64,000 nucleotides of DNA from Candidatus Kapaibacterium sp. (lineage in GTDB: Bacteria; Bacteroidota; Ignavibacteria; Kapaibacteriales; UBA7675): NCBI GenBank assembly GCA_028284775.1, contig JANQRB010000174.1:1-64000 (forward strand), given 5' to 3'. Within the stretch, counting starts at the first letter, position 1, and each line of letters begins with the position of its first letter. Made by a program: the position numbers and the translations under genes. The notes beneath the pieces are model-generated. The model made no database searches. It saw nothing but the letters and a program-made list of their open reading frames with translations, and was not told the DNA's origin. Shown here one piece after another: positions 26,713 to 35,289 of this stretch.

Positions 26713-27346
26713 AAAAGCGCTCCGACTATCTTTGTTGCACACTTGTCGTGAAGTGCAGGATAGCTTTCTTGCATCGGAATATTCCTGTTATGCATTGCTC
26801 ATCTTTGATAACTTTTGCAGCAGACATTCAACTTGGGACATTTCATTCATAGCTTATCTGCGACCTGACCCGCTGCTCCGACTTGCTTCGCCGGACTCCC
26901 GCCGGCTTTGTCAATCGAAATCAAGTGACTGCACCTGCCTCGACACTTAGCCCCTCCAAACCAATGATGCCGGCAGAGTAGCGTTTGTTGTCTGTTGTGA
27001 TAAAGTGGAATGCTGCCATCCTTCCCGTCAGACGAGATTGAGAGTTCCATTTTGTGTAGCCGAGAAGTTAAACAGTTGAGTCGATTGCCGGGTCACTTGC
27101 TTGTAGTTTGCGAGACTATTTCCTGCGACCGGTTTGACCGGGATCGATTCTGGAAGCGTTGAGGCTGACCGGCTTGTTTCCAACACTGCCATAACGAACG
27201 CGACAAAGATACGCTCTGATTCAGGCGAAAATCAAGCCTTGGAGCCCGGATGGGGGCTTGTTCGAGTTAAACGGTAAGCTGCGACTATATAACAGGTCAC
27301 TAAAACAGCATAAAGGGATTCCGATAGCGCAGGGGGCAAGCGATGT
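26713..27346. other. gene-free stretch
   Basis: 634 bp with no frame that looks like a gene; the 67-codon minus-strand frame at 26847-27050 has no ribosome site or recognisable family. Apart from the possible terminator near 27225-27260, I see no repeats, tRNA-like cloverleaf or clear promoter. Confidence 0.6.
27225..27260 (-). terminator. possible terminator of the glycan operon
   Basis: On the minus strand CAAGCC (from 27260) pairs with GGCTTG (to 27233), with an alternative inner pairing AGCCC/GGGCT, and is followed by ATTTTCG. It lies about 87 bp after the stop of the O-antigen ligase-like gene. The stem is short and the T-tract weak, so this is tentative. Confidence 0.35.
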
Positions 27347-28804
27347 CTATAAAGCTGCAGGATCGCCTTTCGTCAGGCAGCGAGCAGCTTCCTTGTAACG
27401 CTCATCGATTCTACCGATAATGGCCAGGGCAATCGAAGCAATCAGAATTCCTTCGCGAAAGGCAAATTGATTGCCGAAGAGGGAGACGAAGAGAATGACG
27501 AAAAGGGTAATCGTCGCCCCGAGAACCATGCCTTTGTCAAAGGGATCGTCGGTGCGCCGGACGGTACGTATGCCGCGAAACAGATAAAAGTACAAGCCAG
27601 CGAAAAACAGCAGGAACAAGGGCAGGCCGATCTTGAATGCAATCGACAGATAGCCGTTATGGATAAAAGACGTCCTGTTGTGATAGTAGGAAACAGGATT
27701 GTAGAAATTAAACTCCTTGCCGAAGCCGTATCCCGTAAAGGGGGTCTGCGACAGCAGCTCAATCACTTCGAGCGACTCGCTTGTCCGCGACTGCAGGGAT
27801 ATCGACTCGGTCGGCGCGATAATCGACAATGCGCGATTTTCCAACACCTCGATTAACAGTTCGCCTTTTCCTTCGCCGACGAGCACCAGCACCGAGCTCA
27901 GACCGATGACAAATCCGCTGCTGACAAGGATCAGCATTTTTATGCGGCGGCGCTGATCGACAAACATGAAGATAAGGCCGAGACCGACAACACAGGCAAC
28001 CCAGAAACTGCGCGAAAAGGTGGCGATTAAGACGCCGATAAAGAAAATCGAACAGCCGAGAAAAAACACATTGCCGACTGCCTTGCGAGAATACAACAAG
28101 ATGATTGTGGTACAGACGGCGCTCGTAACAAAGATGATCTCTCGCAGTGATGATCGCGCCGATACAAGCTCGAAGGCATACGCAATATCCGTCGTTGCCC
28201 GGAGGTAGGTACGAAACGCCTCGGCGCCGAAATAGATGAACACGGCAAAAAGCAGCCAGAGAAACACTCTGACGTGGCGGTCTTCCTTCAGGTGCTCGCG
28301 CAGCGGAAAATAATACAGGATCAAGACCCACAGGAGCCATTCGCGGGCCCAGAGCATCATGTTGACGTCATGGGCCAGGGCTACGATTGCATTGAGACTC
28401 GATAGCACAAATGTTGTCAGCAGCAGCATATCGCCGCCATTGCGTATCAGGCGCTGTCGTTTAACACCGAGCTGCCAGGCAAACCACAGCAGCAAGCCGC
28501 CGAGAAAATAGCCTGCCAGGGCAATCTCCAGGATCGTCACGCTGCGCGAGCCGCCGCCCAGCCAGACGACCTGCGAAAGAACGATCGAATACAGCCATAT
28601 CTGCGGATAGTGAACAAAGAACACCAACAGCGGCAGGACAAGGACCAGCAGGGCGCTGAGATACAGTATGCGCAGATTCATCAGGGCGCCGAATGACAGG
28701 GCCGTCATTCCCAATCCGAAGAGAACGGACACCCAGACCGGCATCGCGGCTCCGTCAGGCAGCCGGATGGCCGCGGTCGGCTGTAGTGATGAAGCTTGTG
28801 TCAT
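27347..28804 (-). CDS. O-antigen ligase / polymerase-like membrane protein
   Basis: A 485-residue protein with about 11-12 membrane segments and one long periplasmic loop (roughly residues 310-385, ending around NPVSYYHNRTSFIHNGYLSI). This is the layout of the Wzy_C/RfaL family, whose large loop with an H-x-Asn/Gly-like element (SFIHNGYLSIAFKIGLP) is characteristic. Such proteins join polyprenyl-linked glycans to lipid A, to proteins, or to each other. It is the last gene of the operon starting at maf and follows the DPM1-like gene by 36 bp. Whether it ligates or polymerises cannot be told from sequence alone. Confidence 0.8.
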   Translation of the reverse strand: MTQASSLQPTAAIRLPDGAAMPVWVSVLFGLGMTALSFGALMNLRILYLSALLVLVLPLLVFFVHYPQIWLYSIVLSQVVWLGGGSRSVTILEIALAGYFLGGLLLWFAWQLGVKRQRLIRNGGDMLLLTTFVLSSLNAIVALAHDVNMMLWAREWLLWVLILYYFPLREHLKEDRHVRVFLWLLFAVFIYFGAEAFRTYLRATTDIAYAFELVSARSSLREIIFVTSAVCTTIILLYSRKAVGNVFFLGCSIFFIGVLIATFSRSFWVACVVGLGLIFMFVDQRRRIKMLILVSSGFVIGLSSVLVLVGEGKGELLIEVLENRALSIIAPTESISLQSRTSESLEVIELLSQTPFTGYGFGKEFNFYNPVSYYHNRTSFIHNGYLSIAFKIGLPLFLLFFAGLYFYLFRGIRTVRRTDDPFDKGMVLGATITLFVILFVSLFGNQFAFREGILIASIALAIIGRIDERYKEAARCLTKGDPAAL

Positions 28805-28840
28805 GATAGTGAATACCCGTTTTCGATCGAGGCGATGCGT

Positions 28841-29548
28841 TTAAGAAAACAGAGACGAAAGTTTCAGCTTCCACACCAAAAACGCCGCCTCATAGATGAT
28901 GTTCTTGCTCATCTTGGAAACGCCGCTGCGGCGGTCAACAAAAATGATCGGCACTTCTTTGATGCGGGCGCCCGCCTTCCAGGACTTGAAATTCATTTCA
29001 ATCTGAAAAGCATAGCCATTGGATTTTATGTGCGAGAAGTCAATTTTTCGCAGCAGATCGGCTCTGAAACATTTGAATCCGCCCGTGGCGTCTCTGATAG
29101 GCATTCCCGTAATGATGCGCGTATAAAGGTTGGCGCAATACGAAAGAATCAGCCTGGACATCGGCCAGTTCACCACATTCACGCCGCTGATGTAGCGCGA
29201 GCCGATGACGAGATCGGATTGTTCTATTTCCTCGATAAATTTTAACAATTCCTTCGGGTCGTGCGAAAAATCGGCGTCCATCTCGAATACAAGGTCATAA
29301 TCGCGTTCCAGCGCAAAGGAAAAGCCTTCGCAGTAGGCGGTGCCCAGGCCCATCTTGCCGGCGCGTTCGATGAGATTCAGGCGGGGCTCGCTGCGCATCA
29401 TTTCGCGCACGATGGCGCCGGTGCCGTCCGGCGAGTTGTCATCGACTATCAACACTTCAAGGCGCGAATCCTGTTGCAGCACCGCTGCGACAATTTCGCG
29501 GATATTGTCTTTTTCATCGTAGGTCGGTATCACGATCAGTGCTTTCAC
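28841..29548 (-). CDS. polyprenyl-phosphate mannosyl/glucosyl transferase (DPM1-like GT2)
   Basis: 235 residues starting with GTG at 29548. This GT2 enzyme of the dolichyl-phosphate mannose synthase type shows VIPTYDEKDNI, IVDDNSPDGTGAIV, DADFSHDPKEL (DXD site), GSRYISG, and TGFKC-type DATGGFKCFRADLL. It lacks the C-terminal membrane domain of longer homologues, like soluble DPM1. The product would be a polyprenyl-phosphate sugar, the usual donor for GT-C membrane transferases; the window has several candidates (DUF2723 at 1-344, 19526-20881, YfhO-like at 61296-63620). It sits in the operon 12 bp after the sugar-phosphate transferase. Confidence 0.9.
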   Translation of the reverse strand: MKALIVIPTYDEKDNIREIVAAVLQQDSRLEVLIVDDNSPDGTGAIVREMMRSEPRLNLIERAGKMGLGTAYCEGFSFALERDYDLVFEMDADFSHDPKELLKFIEEIEQSDLVIGSRYISGVNVVNWPMSRLILSYCANLYTRIITGMPIRDATGGFKCFRADLLRKIDFSHIKSNGYAFQIEMNFKSWKAGARIKEVPIIFVDRRSGVSKMSKNIIYEAAFLVWKLKLSSLFS

Positions 29549-29560
29549 GACTGCCTCACC

Positions 29561-31063
29561 CTAGGCTTGCCCATGCCCTTTCAACACGCGAAACACCGTG
29601 CGCACCAAAATCTCCAGATCGAGTTTGAAGGACATGTTCTCGATATAGAAAAAATCGTAACGCAGGCGGTCGCGAACATCGTCGAGCGTTTCATCATAGG
29701 TTATATATTTTACTTGGTGCCATCCCGTTATGCCGGGACGCACTTTCAATCGACGCGGATAATACGGTATCGCCTCGGTAAATTTTTCAACGTAATACGG
29801 CCGCTCCGGCCGTGGCCCCACCATACTCATTTGCCCCTTGAGCACATTGAAGAACTGTGGTATTTCATCGATATGCGTTTTGCGAATGAAGCGTCCTACA
29901 CGGGAAACACGCGGATCGTTCACTGTGGCCCACTGCGGTCCATGCCGCTCCGCATCCACAAACATAGAGCGAAATTTGAAAAGCGTAAAATGCCGGCCGT
30001 CGCGTCCCACGCGTTCCTGAGCGAAAAAAACCGGCCCGGGCGTATCCAGCTTAATGATCAGGGCTACCACGATCCAGACGGGCAGGCCCAGCAGTAAAAC
30101 GAGAAAACTGACCAGAATGTCAAGCAGCCGTTTGGCGACTTCCTCCCAGGGTTTCATCAGTCGCGGGCTGACTTCGATGAGAGGCGTGCCGTATATCTGC
30201 ATCGTCCGCGCCTGACCGGAGAATATTTCGTAGAGGTCGGGAATGATCTTCACCGTCACATTTTTCGTGGCGCACAGAGCCGAAATGCCGAGCAGGTTTT
30301 CGTGATTGGGCTTGTCGATGGACACCAGGGCTTCCTGCGGCCGCACGCTGTCGAGCACCGTTCCCAGGTCATCAAAAACACCCAGCACGGGCAGCGAGGT
30401 ACTGGCGGCGGCACCGGAGCCTTCCTGCCAGCGCAGGTACTCGTCCTTATCGCGCAGCAGCACTCCTACCGGCAGATAGCCCAATCCGGGCGCATTGTCG
30501 ATCGAACGAATCAGCTGGCGAAGCTTATCGGCGCAGCCAATCAGAATCGCCGGTATCCGAATAAGCCCCCGTTCACGCAGCCGGCGCTGGACCGAACGCA
30601 CCGCAAATCGTCCGCTGACGACCGCAAACGACACCATCAGCCAATAGAGAAAAATGATCAAACGCGAATTGCTGGCCTGCTGCCAATCATCGGACCAAAA
30701 GATTAACACCAAGAGCACACCGCAGCCGAGAAAGGTGACCTTGAAGACGCTGAACATTTCGTCGAAGGGCGATCGCACATACCAGTTTTTGTACAGTCCG
30801 AAAAACCAGAACAGCACAAGCCAGTAGATCGCCATCCCCAGCGCCGACAGGAACAGTAGAAAAGGATTGCTCGTGCTGGCCGCTGGCATGGATGTCTCGA
30901 ACCAGCCGCTGTTAAACTTCAAGAAGCCGTAAACGACCACGCTGAAGACGATGGCGCAGAGGTCCGCCAGCGCCTGAAAAATATTGGGCGTAATGCTGAG
31001 CGGCGGCTTGCTGCGCAGTTTGACGTCCCCGGCCGGTAGTATTCGCGATTCCAGTGTCGGCAT
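29561..31063 (-). CDS. polyprenyl glycosylphosphotransferase (WcaJ/WbaP type)
   Basis: A 500-residue enzyme that starts a glycan by loading a sugar-1-phosphate on undecaprenyl phosphate. Four to five N-terminal membrane segments (about 25-155) and a Rossmann-like CoA_binding_3 region precede the sugar transferase domain: KRLLDILVSFLVLLLGLPV, PGPVFFAQERVGRDG, FKFRSMFVDAE, THIDEIPQFFNVLKGQMSM, VGPRPERP and KVRPGITGWHQV. All catalytic elements (Asp-Glu in the DEIPQ box, basic FRSM segment) are present, in contrast to the fusion protein at 13758-15737. It starts 9 bp after the flippase gene and probably sets the first sugar of the surface glycan. Confidence 0.93.
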   Translation of the reverse strand: MPTLESRILPAGDVKLRSKPPLSITPNIFQALADLCAIVFSVVVYGFLKFNSGWFETSMPAASTSNPFLLFLSALGMAIYWLVLFWFFGLYKNWYVRSPFDEMFSVFKVTFLGCGVLLVLIFWSDDWQQASNSRLIIFLYWLMVSFAVVSGRFAVRSVQRRLRERGLIRIPAILIGCADKLRQLIRSIDNAPGLGYLPVGVLLRDKDEYLRWQEGSGAAASTSLPVLGVFDDLGTVLDSVRPQEALVSIDKPNHENLLGISALCATKNVTVKIIPDLYEIFSGQARTMQIYGTPLIEVSPRLMKPWEEVAKRLLDILVSFLVLLLGLPVWIVVALIIKLDTPGPVFFAQERVGRDGRHFTLFKFRSMFVDAERHGPQWATVNDPRVSRVGRFIRKTHIDEIPQFFNVLKGQMSMVGPRPERPYYVEKFTEAIPYYPRRLKVRPGITGWHQVKYITYDETLDDVRDRLRYDFFYIENMSFKLDLEILVRTVFRVLKGHGQA

Positions 31064-31072
31064 TGCCCTAAA

Positions 31073-32557
31073 TCAGCTACCCCTGCGAGAAAAAATACGT
31101 TCAAAGAGAGATGCTGAAAAAGTGCGCAGCATCTCCAATTCAGGTTTGCGTACCGAGCGTGTAGCCAATACCAAAACTACAAATATAGGCATTGCCAGTG
31201 TAATGCCGATGAGGGTCGGGAAGCTCACGAGCAGAAGATAGGTCGCGGCCAGGGTCAACAAGACAAGGAGGGCGAAGTTAGTGAAGAGCTCGCGCCGCCA
31301 GGGCCTTTCCACATACTCGGCGATGGTTTGCAGCGATACTTGGGCCGCAACGATATTAGTCGCCATTTTAGCCAGTATAGCACCCATGGATTCGAATTGC
31401 GATGTCAGCGCGAGGTTTGCGATAACACTGACTATCAAGAGCGCGAGGGCGATCCGATTGTTGCGCTGCTGCCGGCCGAGCGTCACATTCACCATCATCA
31501 CATAGGTGATAACAAAATTCGGCACCGAGATCCAGGGGAAGACGGCGAACTGCGCAAAGTCGCCGCTGTAGCGCCCTTCCGTCAGCAGCGTGATGACCCA
31601 TGGCGTCGCCAGGGAAACGAGCAGGGACATCGCGACGGCCGCCAGGAGAAGTAGCTTGAGTCCGCGAAAAATATAGCGTTTGCACTTTTCCAGATCTTCC
31701 TGGTGAAAACGCGCGATGGCCGGAAATATCCCCGCCGCAAATGACGCCGACAAGATCACAAAAGGGATATACACTTTGGATGCTGCCGAATACACGCCAT
31801 TTTCGGCGCGGCTGCTGAAAATCTCTATGAAATACATATCGGATTTATCGGAGATCTGCAGCAGAAGATTGGCGACAAATATCGGCGCGCATTCCTTGAA
31901 TAAATCCCGGGCAATTGCCGCATCAAATCGCGAAAAGATGAGACGCCAGTCGCCGCTGGCGACAAACATGATTATGAAGCCGGGAACGACGGAAACGAAG
32001 GACCAGTACAAAATCCGCTCGGGATTGAGGTTTTCGGCATCCAGATGAATCAGAATGGTAAACAGCAGGGCGTCCAGCGCATGCGTCAGCGAGGGAAGGG
32101 TTAACGAGGTCCTGGCGCGGTGCCGGGACTCGAACACCACCCGCATAATCGCCGTCCGTCCCGAAAAAAAGTAGAAAACAAGCAGCCATTGCACGGCGGT
32201 AGCCGAGGCGGGCGCATAGAGTTCGGACCCGATGATGAAGCCGAGCGCTACGACGGCCCACAGCACAAATCTGATTTTGATAATCGTGCCGATGATTTCC
32301 GCCGCCTTGTCGGGCATTTTGATCAGGTTGCGGGTGGCCACCTGACTCATTCCCAGCTCCACCAGCAGGAGCATCGCCAGGTCGACGGTACGCTGGAGCA
32401 GAAAGAGGTCGCCATTCTGATCTTTTGGCAGGGTGGACAGGATATCCCGCTGGGCCAGAAGAAAAAGAACCGCCCCCAGGCCGTGTGCAATGAACACGAT
32501 GCCCGTGCCGGTTAGCACTCTATGGCCGGCGTGCTGCGTATGCTTGGAATCGTTCAA
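31073..32557 (-). CDS. Wzx-like polysaccharide flippase
   Basis: 494 residues from a TTG at 32557 with AGGTGG upstream. About 12-14 membrane segments are spread evenly, with an amphipathic pattern typical of the MATE/MOP (polysaccharide_synt) superfamily: VELGMSQVATRNLIK near the second helix, SDKSDMYFIEIFSSRAENGVYSAAS, and VMMVNVTLGRQQRNN. It would move a polyprenyl-pyrophosphate-linked repeat unit across the inner membrane. It sits immediately upstream of the initiating transferase, consistent with a Wzx/Wzy-type pathway. Confidence 0.87.
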   Translation of the reverse strand: MNDSKHTQHAGHRVLTGTGIVFIAHGLGAVLFLLAQRDILSTLPKDQNGDLFLLQRTVDLAMLLLVELGMSQVATRNLIKMPDKAAEIIGTIIKIRFVLWAVVALGFIIGSELYAPASATAVQWLLVFYFFSGRTAIMRVVFESRHRARTSLTLPSLTHALDALLFTILIHLDAENLNPERILYWSFVSVVPGFIIMFVASGDWRLIFSRFDAAIARDLFKECAPIFVANLLLQISDKSDMYFIEIFSSRAENGVYSAASKVYIPFVILSASFAAGIFPAIARFHQEDLEKCKRYIFRGLKLLLLAAVAMSLLVSLATPWVITLLTEGRYSGDFAQFAVFPWISVPNFVITYVMMVNVTLGRQQRNNRIALALLIVSVIANLALTSQFESMGAILAKMATNIVAAQVSLQTIAEYVERPWRRELFTNFALLVLLTLAATYLLLVSFPTLIGITLAMPIFVVLVLATRSVRKPELEMLRTFSASLFERIFSRRGS

Positions 32558-32691
32558 ATATTATACCACCTGATGCTGCCCGGCGCATGCCGCCGCTTTG
32601 CGGATAGTCACGATAAAATTGCTTGAAATGGTAGCAAAGATCATAGACGAAAGAGACAGGATCACAAATCAAGGGGAAGCGTTGTCGCAGC

Positions 32692-32898
32692 TCAAATTAC
32701 GAATTTTTTGTCGCCGGCGAAATGCAGATGATGCCGTTTGGCAGCTTTGCGCCGCAGCAGCTGCGGCGGATGTTCAAGGCGCAGGACGATTGGCGTGACG
32801 CTGCGTGGAGGCATGGGCGGCACCGCCGCCATCCGAATAGCAAAAATCAGGCAGGTAATGACGGTCAGGCAAAGCCGGCGGATGTGGCGAATAATCAT
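32692..32898 (-). CDS. small basic protein translationally coupled to plsY
   Basis: 68 residues. Its ATG overlaps the plsY stop (ATGA), and GGAGGAG lies 8-10 bases upstream, a strong ribosome site that is also coding sequence of plsY. The N-terminus is Arg-rich then hydrophobic (RLCLTVITCLIFAIRMAAV), like a signal or membrane anchor. The rest is basic (PPQLLRRKAAKRHHLHFAGD). I recognise no family. The coupling favours a real gene. A 134-bp gap separates it from the flippase, which leaves room for a truncated longer ancestor, but neither other frame extends it convincingly. Confidence 0.5.
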   Translation of the reverse strand: MIIRHIRRLCLTVITCLIFAIRMAAVPPMPPRSVTPIVLRLEHPPQLLRRKAAKRHHLHFAGDKKFVI

Positions 32899-33563
32899 TC
32901 GCGCTGCTCCTCCGCAGGCTGCGCCTGCTGGCCGCCGGAACCAAACTGCTCGCGGATGGGCTTCACATGCCGGATAGCAATGAGAATGCCGATGACGGCA
33001 AAGAGAAATTTCAACTGCGAATGCTGTTCACAAGGTACAAACATAAGCGCATCGATGAAGCTGATCGGCGCGTTGAAAAGCAGGGCCGCTGCCCCGAGGA
33101 CGCCAACGACATTGGCAACAAAAACATTTCGCCGGATAACGTAGTAGCCGGTGAGCCACATCAGACCGAAGAATACGAGCGGCAGCGGGTTCATCGCCAG
33201 AGCCGCACCGGCGGCGGTAGCAAGGCCGCGTCCGCCGTGCCCTCTGAGAAAGATGTTGTAATTATGACCGGTCACGGCAAAAAATGCGGCGACACCCGGC
33301 CCGAGAAAACTACCGGAGTCCAGAATGGTACCGACGTATACCGCCAGCGCGCCTTTGCCTGCATCCACCAGTCCCACCAGAAGGGACATCCAGACATTGC
33401 GCGTCAGATCAAAGATATTGCGCGCGCCGACATTGCCGGAGCCGTGACGCCGAATGTCGAGCCGCTGCATGCGCTGGAGCGCCAGATAGGCCGTTGGAAA
33501 GGCACCAATCAGGTAGCCCGCGCCCGCCGCGGCTATCGAGATCAAAATCTCGGTAATCGTCAA
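32895..33563 (-). CDS. plsY: glycerol-3-phosphate acyltransferase PlsY
   Basis: 222 residues beginning with TTG at 33563, two bases after the upstream stop. It acylates glycerol-3-phosphate from acyl-phosphate, the first step of membrane phospholipid synthesis. Motifs are GAFPTAYL (about residues 21-28), RRHGSGNVGARN (motif with invariant GSGN-x-GA), and FLRGHGGRGLATAAG (phosphate-binding). Five or so membrane helices are visible. It lies inside a run of surface-glycan genes rather than with other lipid genes, perhaps simply because all are envelope functions in one operon. Confidence 0.95.
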   Translation of the reverse strand: MTITEILISIAAAGAGYLIGAFPTAYLALQRMQRLDIRRHGSGNVGARNIFDLTRNVWMSLLVGLVDAGKGALAVYVGTILDSGSFLGPGVAAFFAVTGHNYNIFLRGHGGRGLATAAGAALAMNPLPLVFFGLMWLTGYYVIRRNVFVANVVGVLGAAALLFNAPISFIDALMFVPCEQHSQLKFLFAVIGILIAIRHVKPIREQFGSGGQQAQPAEEQRE

Positions 33564-33565
33564 GC

Positions 33566-34462
33566 TTAGTCCCCCACTCCTTTGTTAATGCGCAGCAGCT
33601 TCATTTGCAGCAGCGAAAATACCAGAATTATGAAGAACACCACATAAGCCAACGCGGCTGCATATCCCATCATATCGCTTTTTTCAAATGCGTTGACGTA
33701 GACGTTGTAGATCAGTGTTGTCGTGGCGTTCAGTGGGCCGCCGCGCGTCATGACGTAAATTTCGATAAAGACCTGAAATGACTTAATGGTATTGATGACC
33801 AGCACAAAAAGCAAGGTCGGCCGCAGCAAGGGCAGCGTAATGCGGCACAACTGCTGCCAGGCATTCGCTCCGGCCAGCTCGGCGGATTCATACAGATCCC
33901 TGGGAATTGTCTGCAGCGCCGCCAGAAAAATGACCATGTAATAGCCGCTGGCGATCCAGACATCCATTGCCATTATCGCATACAGAGCGGTGCCGGGCTC
34001 CAGCAGCCAGCCGCGTTCAGGGAAAGGCAGACCGAGGAAAGCCAGCAGCGTATTGATGTAGCCGTCCCGGGCATAGAGATTGGTGAATATCAGGGACAAG
34101 ACAACCAGTGACGTGACCGATGGCAGAAAAAAGGCGGAGCGGAAAAAATGCTGAAAGCGCTTCAGACGATTAACCGCGACAGCGAGAAGGAGCGCCAGCG
34201 CCGTGGTACAGGGGATCGTGCCTAGTGTAAACACGGCGGTATTGGCAAAGGCGGTCCAGAACAGGTCGTCCCGAAACAAGCGGACATAGTTTGCCAGGCC
34301 AATCCACTCGGATTCATTGCGAAGGGTGTGGTAGTCCGTAAAGCTCAGGTAGAGCGCATACAGAAGCGGGAAGAGCCAAAACACCAGAAAGGCCAGCAGC
34401 CAGGGCGAGAGCAGCAGTCCCGTCTGCGTCAGATCTTGCCGGCGGCGATTGCGCGCTTTCAT
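33566..34462 (-). CDS. sugar ABC transporter permease (MalF/UgpA type), no partner genes nearby
   Basis: A 298-residue binding-protein-dependent permease of the CUT1 type, with six membrane segments. SPWLLAFLVFWLFPLLYALY is near the N-terminus. The EAA loop is YESAELAGANAWQQLCRITL PLL (about residues 190-212), which contacts the ATPase. MTRGGPLNATTTLIYNVYVN is typical of MalF-like proteins. No second permease, binding protein or ATPase gene is within this window, although such proteins normally need all three. Its ATG overlaps the maf stop (ATGA) and plsY follows after two bases, so it is firmly part of the operon. Confidence 0.9.
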   Translation of the reverse strand: MKARNRRRQDLTQTGLLLSPWLLAFLVFWLFPLLYALYLSFTDYHTLRNESEWIGLANYVRLFRDDLFWTAFANTAVFTLGTIPCTTALALLLAVAVNRLKRFQHFFRSAFFLPSVTSLVVLSLIFTNLYARDGYINTLLAFLGLPFPERGWLLEPGTALYAIMAMDVWIASGYYMVIFLAALQTIPRDLYESAELAGANAWQQLCRITLPLLRPTLLFVLVINTIKSFQVFIEIYVMTRGGPLNATTTLIYNVYVNAFEKSDMMGYAAALAYVVFFIILVFSLLQMKLLRINKGVGD

Positions 34463-35073
34463 TCGACCACCGTGCAGAATTCCTGCAAACGCCGATAGAG
34501 CAATTCCAGCGGCAAGCCGACTACATTGTAATAACAGCCTCGGATTTCCCTCACAAAGACCGCTCCGAAGTCGTCCTGTATTCCGTAGGCGCCGGCCTTG
34601 TCCAGAGGCGCACCGGTCGCAACATAAGCCTCGATCTCGGCGTCGAAGAGATGACGAAACTCAACCTGCGTGCGCTGAACGTCGACACTGTGACGAAGGT
34701 TGCGCGAGTCGACGATAGCAATGCCTGTATAAACATTGTGGCGGCAGGCGCTGAGGCGGCGCAGCATCGTCCTTGCTTCACGGGCATCACGCGGCTTATT
34801 GAGTATCTGCTGTTCGAGTACGACGATCGTATCGGCGCCGATGACAATCGCGGGGCTCTTGCTGTCCGCGGCTACCTGACGGGCCTTGCGGGTCGCCAGC
34901 GTACGCACATAGCGTTCCGGCGGTAGGGAATCCGAAACTTCGCTTTCATCCAGATCCGCGGGGCACACGCTGAAGCGCATTCGAATCTGTTCCAGCAATT
35001 GCCTGCGCCGCGGGGACGCCGACGCCAACACCACGGGCGCATTCAGTTGAAGAAGTTCATTCAGGTTGATCAT
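34459..35073 (-). CDS. maf: Maf-like nucleoside triphosphate pyrophosphatase
   Basis: 204 residues from the ATG at 35073 (MINLNELLQLNAPVVLASAS). The frame is open 38 codons further, but this start fits the Maf family. Signature LASASPRRRQLLEQI, then GADTIVVLEQQILNKP and DKAGAYGIQDDFGAVFV. Maf proteins hydrolyse non-canonical or modified dTTP/UTP/CTP to monophosphates (house-cleaning) and can affect cell division. It is the first gene of the large operon 35073-27347 and is divergent from the GT4 gene at 35290. Confidence 0.93.
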   Translation of the reverse strand: MINLNELLQLNAPVVLASASPRRRQLLEQIRMRFSVCPADLDESEVSDSLPPERYVRTLATRKARQVAADSKSPAIVIGADTIVVLEQQILNKPRDAREARTMLRRLSACRHNVYTGIAIVDSRNLRHSVDVQRTQVEFRHLFDAEIEAYVATGAPLDKAGAYGIQDDFGAVFVREIRGCYYNVVGLPLELLYRRLQEFCTVVE

Positions 35074-35289
35074 GCAAATGGCTTTATTAGCTAAGGTCGA
35101 CGCGGCAGGTCTATGAAAGTCAAAATACAAAATTTGCAGCACGCAGCCGCGCCGCTTCGTCGTAGCGCCTTCGCCGGCCTTCATCATTGTTCGGCACCCT
35201 CTTTTTGTCGTATCTTCGCGGCCATTAACTTCCAGCTAGCGCCGGCGCTTGACCCAGAACTGAATCGACATTCAATCAGAAGTACGACC

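Noticed and set aside
26713..27346. tRNA or other RNA gene
   Set aside because: Searched by eye for a TTC-GA loop with matching acceptor arms here and in the other gaps; none formed a cloverleaf.
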